From NCBI RefSeq assembly GCF_014648255.1, contig NZ_BMQT01000009.1:239764-303763 (forward strand): a stretch of 64,000 nucleotides of DNA, read 5' to 3'. The DNA comes from Nocardioides albus (lineage in GTDB: Bacteria; Actinomycetota; Actinomycetes; Propionibacteriales; Nocardioidaceae). A model generated the notes under the pieces. The model did no database searches, had not been told where the DNA came from, and worked only from the letters and a program-made list of their open reading frames with translations. The translations under genes were made by a program, and so were the position numbers. Every line of letters starts with the position of its first letter. The first letter of the stretch is position 1. Shown in pieces: positions 16,504-24,396 of the stretch.

Positions 16504-16587
16504 GCTGACCGAGTTACCTCGGTGAGTGCACACTTCCTTCGCCGAACTCCACGAAGGAAGTGACCGCTGACCGAGTTACCTCGGTGA
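16504..16587. repeat. Direct 22-bp repeats flanking an 11-bp hairpin
   Basis: Identical 22-bp sequences (beginning GCTGACCGAG and ending CCTCGGTGA) occupy 16504-16525 and 16566-16587; each contains the small inverted repeat CCGAG-TTAC-CTCGG. Between them CACTTCCTTCG (16531-16541) and CGAAGGAAGTG (16552-16562) form an 11-bp hairpin. The array fills the gap between the siderophore synthetase and the acylase gene. Confidence 0.8.
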
Positions 16588-16600
16588 ACATCCGCCCCGC

Positions 16601-18853
16601 TCATGCGATCGGGTTGGCCAGCGTGCCGGCGAACATGAGCGACTCGGCCTGGTCGGTGATGTCGACCATCTGCAGGGTGTTGCGCAGCTGGAGCCGGTTG
16701 AGGCACGAGTGACGGAAGCGCGGGCGGAGGAAGTCGTAGCGCGCGACCGCATCAGCCAGCTCGGGGTGGTCCGCGGCGTGGTCGACGATGCAGGCTCGCG
16801 TCTCGGCCCAGAACTCGGTCTCCGGCAGCACCCCCTCATCATCGAGGATCGCGGCGACGTAGCGCAGCACTCCGTCGAAGATGTCGGTGTGGACGGCCAG
16901 CGCCTTCACATCGTCCGGGAAGGAGCCGCGGATCCGGGAGACCTCCTCCGGCAGCGGCAGATCGCCCATCACCGCCACCTCCTCGCCGATGTCCTTCATG
17001 AACATCCGCACCGGGACGTGGTCGCGCAGCACCATCACCAGGTTCTCGCCGTGCGGCATGAACGCCAGGTCGTACGCCAGCAGGCAGTGCACCAGTGGCC
17101 GCAGGTAGGCGTCGAGGTAGCTGCGCACCCACTCCCGGGCGGGCAGCCCGGAGGCGCGGACCAGCTCGGCCGCGTACGAGGCGCCGGCGGCGTCGCGGTG
17201 GAGCAGCGCCGCCATCGTCGCGCACCGCTCACCCTCGGAGAGGCGTGGCACCGGCGACTCCCGCCACAGCGCGGCGATCATCTTCCGGTAGGGCGACGGG
17301 TTCGGCAGGGCGTGGAAGATGTCGCCGGTCCAGCCGATCGAGGCCAGCTCGCGCAGCACTCCGAAGCCCCGCTCCTTCAGCTCCGCGTCGCCCTCGACCA
17401 GGTCGGCGACCCAGTCGTTGATGACCGGGGTGGCCGCCATGTAGGCCGGCGAGAGCCCCCGCATGAAGCCCATGTTCTGGATCGACAGCGCGGTCTTGAC
17501 GTAGTGCCGCTCGGGACGACTGGTGTTGAAGTACGTCCGGATCGACTGCTGCGGGCGGTGGACGTCCTCACCCTCGCCGACCAGCACGATCCGGCGCGCG
17601 GCGACGTCGGTGGCGAAGGTGACCGCCAGCTTGTGGCGCCACTGCCACGGGTGGACCGGCAAGTAGCGGAACCCGTCCGGATCGAGCCCCAGCCCGCGCA
17701 GCTTCGCCGCGAACCGGGCCAGCGTCGCCTCGCCGAGCTCGGACTCGTAGAGCGCTCGCTCGTCCTCGCCACGACCCAGAGCCAGGTGGGACTGGTCCCG
17801 CGAGACGGCGACCCACACCAGGCTCAGGTCGTTGCTCGTCTCCGGCGCCCAGCGCGCGTGGTCGTCGATGTCGAAGCCGATCCGGCCGTTGTTGGCGACG
17901 AAGGCCGGGTGGCCCTCGCTCATCGCGCCCTCGACGCTCTGGTGATCGGCGTCGACCAGGTCGGCGGCCGTCAGCGTCTGGTGCTCGAGCTTCCAGCAGG
18001 CTGAGGCGATGGTGGCCGCCAGCTCCTCCAGGTAGGTCGGCAGCAGCTTGCCCGGGATCCCGAGATCGGGCGCGAACTCGGCGACGAACGCCTGCGCGTC
18101 GACCTCGGCCTCCACCCCTTCAGCCCGCCGTACGATCGAGGCCGGGTCCACGACCCAGTGCTCGAGCTGGAAGCGGCGGGCGGCGAAGGTGTAGGTCGAG
18201 GACGGCCCCTGCAGCTCCCAGCCCGTGTCGGTCGCCACAGGGGCGATCATCCGCTCGTGGCTAAACTCTGCGATCGCCTTGGCGACCAGGTGGCGGTGCG
18301 CGACGCGCAGGTTCTCCGGGCGCAGGTGGGCGGCTGCGTACATCTCCCGGGTGCAGACGGAGAGCATCGCGGTCTTCTCGCCGATGCTGATCTCGCGCAG
18401 CTCGACGAACCCCGCCTCGGTGTTCTTGCGGCGGATCGGCTCGTTGCGTACGTCCGGCTCGACCACCACGCGACGCACGCCGGGGTCCGCGAAGCAGTGC
18501 CGCATGACGGCCCGGAAGACCCGCGTCGTGTAGCCGGAGACCGGCTCGCCGGAGGTGGGCGCGACCAGCACGTGCATGCCCAGGTCGCCCTGCTCCAGGT
18601 CGGGCACGTGCGTGATCCCCGCGAGCTCGCTGTGCGCGGGATCGTAGGTCTCGACCAGGAATGCCGGCACGCCGTCGACCCGGCCGAGCCAGGCGTCGTG
18701 GTGCGGGTGGCCGGCGATGCGCGCGTACTCCGCGGCGACGTCCTCCAGCGTGGCGTCCAGCATCATCCAGTACGCCGAGCGCGGGTGGGTCACCCAGGAG
18801 TGGACGGTGGCGAGGTGGGCCTCGATCTGGAGCGGCTCGATCGTGATCCTCAT
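16601..18853 (-). CDS. Siderophore synthetase: GNAT (DesC-like) fused to IucA/IucC (DesD-like)
   Basis: A 750-residue fusion. Residues about 1-180 are a GNAT acyltransferase (GDLGMHVLVAPTSGEP, VVEPDVRNEPIRRKNTEAGF). The rest is an NIS synthetase that condenses hydroxamate units with ATP: SEGHPAFVANNGRIGF, LPVHPWQWRHK, KTALSIQNMGFMRGLSP and the metal or substrate motif HGENLVMVL are all present. In Streptomyces the two steps are separate proteins, DesC and DesD. Its start overlaps the hydroxylase stop by 4 nt (ATGA), so the order is decarboxylase, hydroxylase, acyltransferase-synthetase. A desferrioxamine-type product from N-hydroxy-N-acyl-cadaverine is expected. The exact acyl group is unknown. 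Confidence 0.92.
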   Translation of the reverse strand: MRITIEPLQIEAHLATVHSWVTHPRSAYWMMLDATLEDVAAEYARIAGHPHHDAWLGRVDGVPAFLVETYDPAHSELAGITHVPDLEQGDLGMHVLVAPTSGEPVSGYTTRVFRAVMRHCFADPGVRRVVVEPDVRNEPIRRKNTEAGFVELREISIGEKTAMLSVCTREMYAAAHLRPENLRVAHRHLVAKAIAEFSHERMIAPVATDTGWELQGPSSTYTFAARRFQLEHWVVDPASIVRRAEGVEAEVDAQAFVAEFAPDLGIPGKLLPTYLEELAATIASACWKLEHQTLTAADLVDADHQSVEGAMSEGHPAFVANNGRIGFDIDDHARWAPETSNDLSLVWVAVSRDQSHLALGRGEDERALYESELGEATLARFAAKLRGLGLDPDGFRYLPVHPWQWRHKLAVTFATDVAARRIVLVGEGEDVHRPQQSIRTYFNTSRPERHYVKTALSIQNMGFMRGLSPAYMAATPVINDWVADLVEGDAELKERGFGVLRELASIGWTGDIFHALPNPSPYRKMIAALWRESPVPRLSEGERCATMAALLHRDAAGASYAAELVRASGLPAREWVRSYLDAYLRPLVHCLLAYDLAFMPHGENLVMVLRDHVPVRMFMKDIGEEVAVMGDLPLPEEVSRIRGSFPDDVKALAVHTDIFDGVLRYVAAILDDEGVLPETEFWAETRACIVDHAADHPELADAVARYDFLRPRFRHSCLNRLQLRNTLQMVDITDQAESLMFAGTLANPIA

Positions 18854-20226
18854 CGGTTCTCCATATCTACGGTGGTCGAGCTTGTCGAGACCCCGGGCTG
18901 AATCTTGAAGCGGTCCGGGACGCCGAACTCCTGGAAGGCGACCCGCTTCTCGACCGGGTACGGCTCCCGGCCGAGGATGGCGGCGAGGATCACCGAGCTG
19001 CGGTAGGCGCCCATGCCGAGGTCGGGGGCGACGAAACCATGGGTGTGCTCCTCGCCGTTCTGCACCCAGATCTCGCGGTCGGCGGTGTCGACCGAGAAGG
19101 TCGAGCTGGCGGCGTAGCGCCCCTGCTCGTCCAGGCGGAGCCGGTCGCGGACAGGCTCTAGGAAGGCCGGGATACCGGCGCGGTAGCCGGTGGCGAGGAC
19201 GAGCGCCTCGGTCGCCATCTCGTAGTCCTCCTCCTGCTCCACGTGGTGCAGCGCGAGGTGGTAGCCGCTCTCGGTGCGGGTCACGCCGCGTACCTCGGTG
19301 TTGGTCAGCAGCGTGGTCTCCGCCGTCTCGGTGACAGAGCGGGTGTAGAGCGCCTCGTGGATCGCGTCGATCGTGTCGCCCGAGATGCCCTTGTAGAGGC
19401 TCTGCTGCGCCTTCAGCAGCCGGTCGCGCTTCTCGCTGGGAAGCGCCTGGAAGTAGGCGGAGTACTCCGGGGAGGTCAGCTCGAGGGTGAGCTTGGTGTA
19501 CTCCATCGAGAAGAACCGCGGGCTGCGGGTCAGCCAGGCCAGCTGGTAGTCGTGGTCGGGCTGAGCGGTCAGCAGGTCGAGGTAGACCTCGGCGGCCGAC
19601 TGCCCGCTGCCGACGACGGTGATGCTGCGCCGGCTGACGAGCTCGTCCTTGCGGGCCAGGTACTCAGCACTGTGCAGCGCCGGCCCCTCCGCGGCGACGG
19701 CCTCGGCCGCGCACTCGGGCACCCGCGGGCTCGTCCCGGTCCCGAGCACCAGCCGCTTTGTCCGATGGGTCTGCGTTCGATCGCCTTGGCCGGAGGCGGT
19801 GGTGACGACGTACGTCTCGCCGTCGTGCTCCACCGAGGTCACCTGCTGTCCGAACCGGACAGAGTCCAGCCGCTCGGCGACCCACTGGCAGTACTGGTTG
19901 TACTCACGGCGGTGGGGAAGGAAGTTCTCGCGGATGTAGAACGGGTAGATCCGGCCGGTCTGCTTGAGGAAGTTGAGGAAGCTGAACCGCGAGGTCGGGT
20001 CGGCCATCGTCACCAGGTCGGCCATGAACGGCACCTGCAGGGTGGCGTCGTCGAGCAGCATGCCCGGGTGCCAGTCGAACCGGTCGCGGGCCTCGAGGAA
20101 GAGACAGTCGAGCTCGTCGATCGGGTCGGCGAGTGCGGCCAGCCCGAGGTTGAACGGGCCGAGCCCGATCCCGATCAGGTCGTGGACGCGAGCTGAGTCG
20201 GTAAACACAGTCGTGGGCGTGGTCAT
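18850..20226 (-). CDS. desB: Lysine/cadaverine N-monooxygenase (DesB-like)
   Basis: A flavin-dependent N-hydroxylase of 458 residues of the IucD/SidA family. The FAD motif is DLIGIGLGPFNLGLAAL (residues 16-32), followed by FDWHPGMLLDDATLQVPFMADLVT and the NADPH site VVGSGQSAAEVYLDLL. It should hydroxylate cadaverine made by the adjacent decarboxylase. Both ends overlap neighbours by ATGA. The last residues, PGVSTSSTTVDMENR, are odd: VSTSSTT is encoded by a copy of the dispersed GGTCGAG repeat, so the C-terminus may have been replaced or extended by that element. The symbol is given by analogy with the Streptomyces des cluster. Confidence 0.92.
   Translation of the reverse strand: MTTPTTVFTDSARVHDLIGIGLGPFNLGLAALADPIDELDCLFLEARDRFDWHPGMLLDDATLQVPFMADLVTMADPTSRFSFLNFLKQTGRIYPFYIRENFLPHRREYNQYCQWVAERLDSVRFGQQVTSVEHDGETYVVTTASGQGDRTQTHRTKRLVLGTGTSPRVPECAAEAVAAEGPALHSAEYLARKDELVSRRSITVVGSGQSAAEVYLDLLTAQPDHDYQLAWLTRSPRFFSMEYTKLTLELTSPEYSAYFQALPSEKRDRLLKAQQSLYKGISGDTIDAIHEALYTRSVTETAETTLLTNTEVRGVTRTESGYHLALHHVEQEEDYEMATEALVLATGYRAGIPAFLEPVRDRLRLDEQGRYAASSTFSVDTADREIWVQNGEEHTHGFVAPDLGMGAYRSSVILAAILGREPYPVEKRVAFQEFGVPDRFKIQPGVSTSSTTVDMENR
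18871..18892. repeat. Dispersed repeat copy at the end of the hydroxylase gene
   Basis: A GGTGGTCGAGCTTGTCGAGACC copy overlaps the last codons of the monooxygenase gene and encodes VSTSSTT on the minus strand. The core GGTCGAGCTTGTCGAGACC is an imperfect palindrome. Confidence 0.8.
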
Positions 20227-21662
20227 CGGGCGACCTCCGGAACGGCGCGGCCCAGCGTACGGACCTGCTCGATGATGTCGAGCACGTCCGAGACGGTGGC
20301 CTTGGGGTTGAGCAGGGTCAGCTTGAGGAACTGCCGGCCGTCGACCTTGGTGGCCGCGACGACGCTGCGTCCGCCGCTCCACATCTCGGCTCGGATGCGG
20401 CGGTTGAGGTCGCCGAGGGCGTCTTCGTCCAGGTGCGGGTCGACGTAGCGGAAGACGACCGTGGAGAGCTGGGAGGGCGTGATGACCTCGATGTCGGGCT
20501 GCACGCTGAGGATGTCGTAGACCTCGCGCGCCAGGTCGATCACGGTCTCCAGGTAGGCGCCGATCTGGTCGGCGCCCATCGTGCGCAGCGTCAGCCACAG
20601 CTTGAGCGCGTCGAAGCGACGGGTGGTCTGCAGGGACTTGTCGACCTGGTTGGGGTTCTCCGACTCCCGCGGGTTGAGGTAGTCGGCGTACCAGGAGGCG
20701 TGCTGCATGGTCGCCAGGTCGCGGACCAGTAGCGCGCTGGAGGAGACCGGCTGGAACCAGGTCTTGTGGTAGTCGATCGTGATCGAGTTCGACCGCTCGA
20801 TGCCGTCGAGCAGGTGGCGATACCTCGGCGAGGCGAGCAGTCCACCGCCGTACGCCGCGTCGACGTGGAACCAGACGTTGAAGTCCTGGCAGGCGTCGGC
20901 GATCGCGTGGAGCGGGTCGATGACACCGAAATCGGTGGTGCCCGCGGTGGCTACGACGGCCGCGGGGACGAGACCGTCGACGACGCAGTCGTCGAGTGCG
21001 GCCCGGAGAGCGACGACGTCCATCCGGCGGTCGGCGTCGGTCGGGATCGCGATCGCGGCCGCATCGCCCATGCCGAGCAGACGCGCCGACTTGGCGATGG
21101 AGAAGTGGCTGTCCGCGGAGGTGAGGAAGCGCAGCCGGTCCAGAGGTACGCCGCGGCGCTCCGCCTCGCCGCGGGCGAGCAGCAGCGCCTGCAGGTTCGA
21201 CTGGCTGCCACCGCTGGTGAAGATGCCGTCGCGGGTCGCCTCCGGGTAGCCGGCGCGGGCCGCGGTCCAGTCGATGAGACGACGTTCCATGAAGGTGCCG
21301 CCGACGGACTGGTCGAAGGTGTCCATCGAGGTGTTGACCGCCGCGATCAGCAGCTCTCCGACGAGAGCGGGGATGACGACGGGGCAGTTCAGGTGGGCGG
21401 CGTAGGACGGGTCGTGGAACCAGACCGCGTCCTCGAGCCACAGCCGGCTGACCTCGGACAACGCAGCGGCGCCGTCCAGGAGCGGGGCGTCGAGGTCCAC
21501 CTCGTCGACCGGCTTGGCGGCCAGCTCCGGCGAGATCCCGGTGGTGGGTCCGGCGAGCGTGGCGAGCTGGTCGACGAGCAGTCTGATCGCTTCAGTGATG
21601 CCGCTGCTGTACTCACGAGCATTGTCGGGGTGGAACAGATGCTCCACGTGCGGTGCGCTCAC
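20223..21662 (-). CDS. desA: Pyridoxal-phosphate lysine decarboxylase (DesA-like)
   Basis: A group II PLP decarboxylase of 479 residues that should turn lysine into cadaverine, the first step of desferrioxamine-type siderophores. The substrate and PLP region reads GIFTSGGSQSNLQALLLAR; the cofactor-stacking and Asp motif is WFHVDAAYGGG; the Schiff-base lysine is in SITIDYHKTWFQP (about Lys300). Other group II decarboxylases (DOPA, diaminobutyrate) look similar, so lysine is inferred from the cluster. The start is GTG after GGAGACCA. It heads the operon; two overlapping iron boxes lie 24-57 nt upstream, so iron repression by a DtxR/IdeR protein is expected. Confidence 0.92.
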   Translation of the reverse strand: MSAPHVEHLFHPDNAREYSSGITEAIRLLVDQLATLAGPTTGISPELAAKPVDEVDLDAPLLDGAAALSEVSRLWLEDAVWFHDPSYAAHLNCPVVIPALVGELLIAAVNTSMDTFDQSVGGTFMERRLIDWTAARAGYPEATRDGIFTSGGSQSNLQALLLARGEAERRGVPLDRLRFLTSADSHFSIAKSARLLGMGDAAAIAIPTDADRRMDVVALRAALDDCVVDGLVPAAVVATAGTTDFGVIDPLHAIADACQDFNVWFHVDAAYGGGLLASPRYRHLLDGIERSNSITIDYHKTWFQPVSSSALLVRDLATMQHASWYADYLNPRESENPNQVDKSLQTTRRFDALKLWLTLRTMGADQIGAYLETVIDLAREVYDILSVQPDIEVITPSQLSTVVFRYVDPHLDEDALGDLNRRIRAEMWSGGRSVVAATKVDGRQFLKLTLLNPKATVSDVLDIIEQVRTLGRAVPEVAR

Positions 21663-21685
21663 TGGTCTCCTTCATCCGAGGGTGA

Positions 21686-21719
21686 TTAGGTTAGGCAAGC
21701 CTAAGTGAGGCTACCCTAA
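21686..21719. promoter_or_regulatory. Two overlapping DtxR/IdeR iron boxes
   Basis: TTAGGTTAGGCAAGCCTAA (21686-21704) matches the 19-bp consensus TTAGGTTAGSCTAACCTAA in 17 positions. CTAAGTGAGGCTACCCTAA (21701-21719) overlaps it and matches in 15. They lie between the divergent desA and MFS genes, so one iron-dependent repressor could control synthesis and export together. Confidence 0.88.
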
Positions 21720-21766
21720 ACGCATCTCCGCCAGATGGGCGGGTCGAAGAGAGGACGATCACACCC

Positions 21767-23029
21767 GTGCCCCACTCCCCCAGCCAGGCCCGCCGAGTGC
21801 TCGCAGGCTTCGCCCTCGCCTCTCTCGGCAACGGCCTCACCCTGCCGTTCCTCTACGTCTACATGGCCCAGGTGCAGGACCTCGGGTCATCGACCGCGGG
21901 CTGGATGTTCGCCTGGATGGGTCTGATCGGCCTGGCCGCCGCCCCTGGCGTCGGCGCCCTCCTCGACCGCTTCGGGCCGCGTCCGGTGCTGGTCGGGGCC
22001 TTGGCCGTGGAGGCCGTATCCATAGGCTCGCTCGGCTTCGTCGACGGCACCGTGCCGACGATGGCGGTGCTGGCCGGCGTGGTGGTGGGTGCCTCTCCCC
22101 TCTGGCCCGGCACGACGACCCTGCTGGCAGCGATGGTCCCCGTCGACGGCCGCGAGCGGGCGTACGGCTTCGCCTTCCTCGGCCTGAACGTCGGCATCGG
22201 CGTCGGTGGCCTGGTCAGCGCATTCCTCGTCGATGTCGACCGCGCCGAGACCTTCCAGGTGCTCTACCTGTGTGACGCGCTCGCCTATCTGGCCTACGCG
22301 GCGGTGCTGGTGTTCCTTGTCCGCTCCCCTGCCTCGACCGAAGACGGCGCGGACCAAGAAGGCACTGGCGGGACCTGGGGCGAGGTGCTGCGCGACCGGC
22401 GAGCGGTGGCGCTGGTCGGCTGCGGCGTGCTCGCGGTGACCTTCGGCTACGGACAGCTCGAGGCAGGTGCGACCGCCTATGCCGTGGACGTGGCCGGAGT
22501 GCCGGCGACGGCACTGGGCTGGGCCTTCGCAGCGAACGCCGCCGTCATCGTCTGCGGGCAGGTGATCCTGCTGCGACTCACCTCCGGATGGCGGCGTACG
22601 TCCGCGCTCGCCTGCGCCGTCCTGACCTGGTCGCTGTCCTGGACCGTGCTGGCCGCCGCGGACCTGATGCCGACCGCCGGCGCGATCGCCGCAGTGGTGA
22701 TCGGCCTCGCGATCTTCGGGCTCGGGGAGACGCTGTGGGCGCCGATCGTGACCGGTCTGGCGAACACCATCGCCCCCGACCACCTCCGGGGCCGCTACAA
22801 CGCTTCCCTCGGCCTCACCCTGACCCTCGGCCAGATCCTCGGTCCTGCGCTGGCCGGGACCCTCATCGGCAGCGGACTCGGGCATCTGTGGGCTCTCGTC
22901 GTGATCGGCGGAACCCTCACGGCCGGTCTCGTACTGACCAGGCTTCGTTTCCTGCTCACCGAGGCGGAGGACGGCGCCGCCCCGCAGGCCGAGACCCTCC
23001 GGGAACCGGTCGACGTGGCCGCCGAGTAG
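21767..23029 (+). CDS. MFS transporter, probable siderophore exporter
   Basis: A 420-residue major facilitator with about 12 hydrophobic segments. The loop between helices 2 and 3 carries the family motif (GALLDRFGPRPVLV), and a second copy-like region lies in the C-terminal half (GRYNASLGLTLTLGQILGPALAG). It starts with GTG. It is divergent from desA and shares the two iron boxes, so it probably exports the siderophore made by that operon. It could equally be a drug:proton antiporter recruited to the locus. The C-terminal 25 residues are hydrophilic. Confidence 0.87.
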   Translation: MPHSPSQARRVLAGFALASLGNGLTLPFLYVYMAQVQDLGSSTAGWMFAWMGLIGLAAAPGVGALLDRFGPRPVLVGALAVEAVSIGSLGFVDGTVPTMAVLAGVVVGASPLWPGTTTLLAAMVPVDGRERAYGFAFLGLNVGIGVGGLVSAFLVDVDRAETFQVLYLCDALAYLAYAAVLVFLVRSPASTEDGADQEGTGGTWGEVLRDRRAVALVGCGVLAVTFGYGQLEAGATAYAVDVAGVPATALGWAFAANAAVIVCGQVILLRLTSGWRRTSALACAVLTWSLSWTVLAAADLMPTAGAIAAVVIGLAIFGLGETLWAPIVTGLANTIAPDHLRGRYNASLGLTLTLGQILGPALAGTLIGSGLGHLWALVVIGGTLTAGLVLTRLRFLLTEAEDGAAPQAETLREPVDVAAE

Positions 23030-23057
23030 GCGACCACGTCGATCAGGAGGCTCAGGA

Positions 23058-23660
23058 TCAGCTGGAGAACGGAACCGCCTTCGCGGCGTCGGTGTGCCAG
23101 TTGGTGCCGATCGGCTGGTCGACCTCCGCTGGGCTCGGCAGCTTCAGGGACACGGGGTCCATGTCGCCCTCGTGCGCGGAGACGATGATCTCCTCGAACT
23201 GCACGCCACCCTCCTGCGGTCCGCTGTGTGGGTTCACCCCGGCGTACGCCTTGGTCGAGCCGGTCATCGTGATCGGCTCGCCCTCCGCCTGCTCGCTGGG
23301 CTTCACGTCGCCGGAGAGGCCCGAGCCGAAGCCGGCCTCGATCGTCCTGCCCTCCAGGGTGCAGGTCACGCCGGGCTCGGCGCTCGCCGTGATCAGGTAG
23401 TACCCACCCGCCTGGGACTCCTCGGAGACCGTGAAGGACAGGTCGCCGGTGGCGCACACCCCGCCGGACTCCTCGGAATCCTGGTCGGGCTCGGTGGTCG
23501 GCTCGGTCGTCGCCTCAGTGGCCGGCTCCGTCGATGGGCGCGGGCTGCTCTGCTCACCCCCGTCGTCGGCGGTCTCGGAGGAGCACGCCGATGCAGCGAG
23601 CGCGGTGGTGGCGGTGGCGAGGACGAGCGGCGCGATACGGTGCCGGAAACTGGTGGGCAT
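23058..23660 (-). CDS. Secreted lipoprotein, possibly DUF4232-like
   Basis: About 200 residues. The signal sequence MPTSFRHRIAPLVLATATTA ends with ALAASAC, a lipobox, followed by a Ser/Thr/Glu-rich linker (TEPATEATTEPTTEP). The C-terminal part has VCATGDLSFTVSEESQAGGYYLITASAEPGVTCTLEG in pattern, with a Cys pair and Gly-Tyr-Tyr strand that resembles DUF4232; the match is tentative. AAGAGAG stands 6 nt before the second ATG, so that start is preferred over one 15 nt upstream. It is convergent with the MFS gene, with 28 nt between them. Function is unknown. Confidence 0.72.
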   Translation of the reverse strand: MPTSFRHRIAPLVLATATTALAASACSSETADDGGEQSSPRPSTEPATEATTEPTTEPDQDSEESGGVCATGDLSFTVSEESQAGGYYLITASAEPGVTCTLEGRTIEAGFGSGLSGDVKPSEQAEGEPITMTGSTKAYAGVNPHSGPQEGGVQFEEIIVSAHEGDMDPVSLKLPSPAEVDQPIGTNWHTDAAKAVPFSS

Positions 23661-23775
23661 CTGCTCTCTTGTCATGGTCTGGCGAGCGGAGGCTCGCTGG
23701 ATGTCCGGGGCCCTGAATCTATACAGCCCGGGCGCTTTCCTTTACGTAGCCGAGCTGGTCGGCGTCGACGTCGGG

Positions 23776-24396
23776 TCAGATCAGACCGGTCTCCTGCGCG
23801 ACGTGGATGGCCCGGGACCGGCTGTCGACGTCGAGCTTGGCGAAGATGTGCGCGAGGTGGCTCTTCACGGTGGCCTCGGTGACGAAGAGCGTGCGCGCGA
23901 TCTCCTTGTTGGTCGCGCCCCTGGCGAGGTGCCGCAGCACCTCGATCTCGCGATCGGTGAGCTTCGGCAGCGGGCTGCGCATGCCCTTGAGCACCCGGGC
24001 GGCCAGGTCCGGAGCGAGGACCATGTCGCCGGCGGCGGCGCGGTGGATGCCCTGGACGATGACCTCAGGGTCGACGTCCTTGAGGAGGTAGCCGGCGGCA
24101 CCCGCCTCGATCGCACCGAGCACCTCGGCGTCGCGGTCGAAGGTGGTCAGGATCAGCACGGCCGGCGCCGGTTCGAGGGCGCGCAGCGCGATCGTGGTCC
24201 GGATGCCGTCGATCCCGCTCCCGAGGCGCAGGTCGCACAGCACGACGTCGGGGTGAAGGTGACCGGCGAAGGTGATCGCCTCTTCGCCGGTGGCGGCCTC
24301 ACCGACGACCGTCAGCGCGTCGCCTGCCTCGATCACGGCACGCAGGCCGCTGCGTACGACCGGGTGGTCGTCGACGAGGAGCACGGTGGTCGTCAT
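23776..24396 (-). CDS. NarL/LuxR-family response regulator
   Basis: A 206-residue regulator. The receiver domain has the acidic pair at LLVDDHP and the phospho-acceptor Asp55 in VVLCDLRLGS. The C-terminal LuxR helix-turn-helix reads LTDREIEVLRHLARGATNKE and ATVKSHLAHIFAKLDV. The start overlaps the kinase stop by 4 nt. It is the third gene of an MMPL-kinase-regulator operon and probably controls that operon or its transporter. Confidence 0.95.
   Translation of the reverse strand: MTTTVLLVDDHPVVRSGLRAVIEAGDALTVVGEAATGEEAITFAGHLHPDVVLCDLRLGSGIDGIRTTIALRALEPAPAVLILTTFDRDAEVLGAIEAGAAGYLLKDVDPEVIVQGIHRAAAGDMVLAPDLAARVLKGMRSPLPKLTDREIEVLRHLARGATNKEIARTLFVTEATVKSHLAHIFAKLDVDSRSRAIHVAQETGLI

Noticed and set aside
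18850..21441. A single 863-codon fusion of decarboxylase and hydroxylase
   Set aside because: The N-terminal half in that frame is Arg-rich nonsense; the real decarboxylase is in another frame and the hydroxylase begins at its own ATG overlapping by ATGA.
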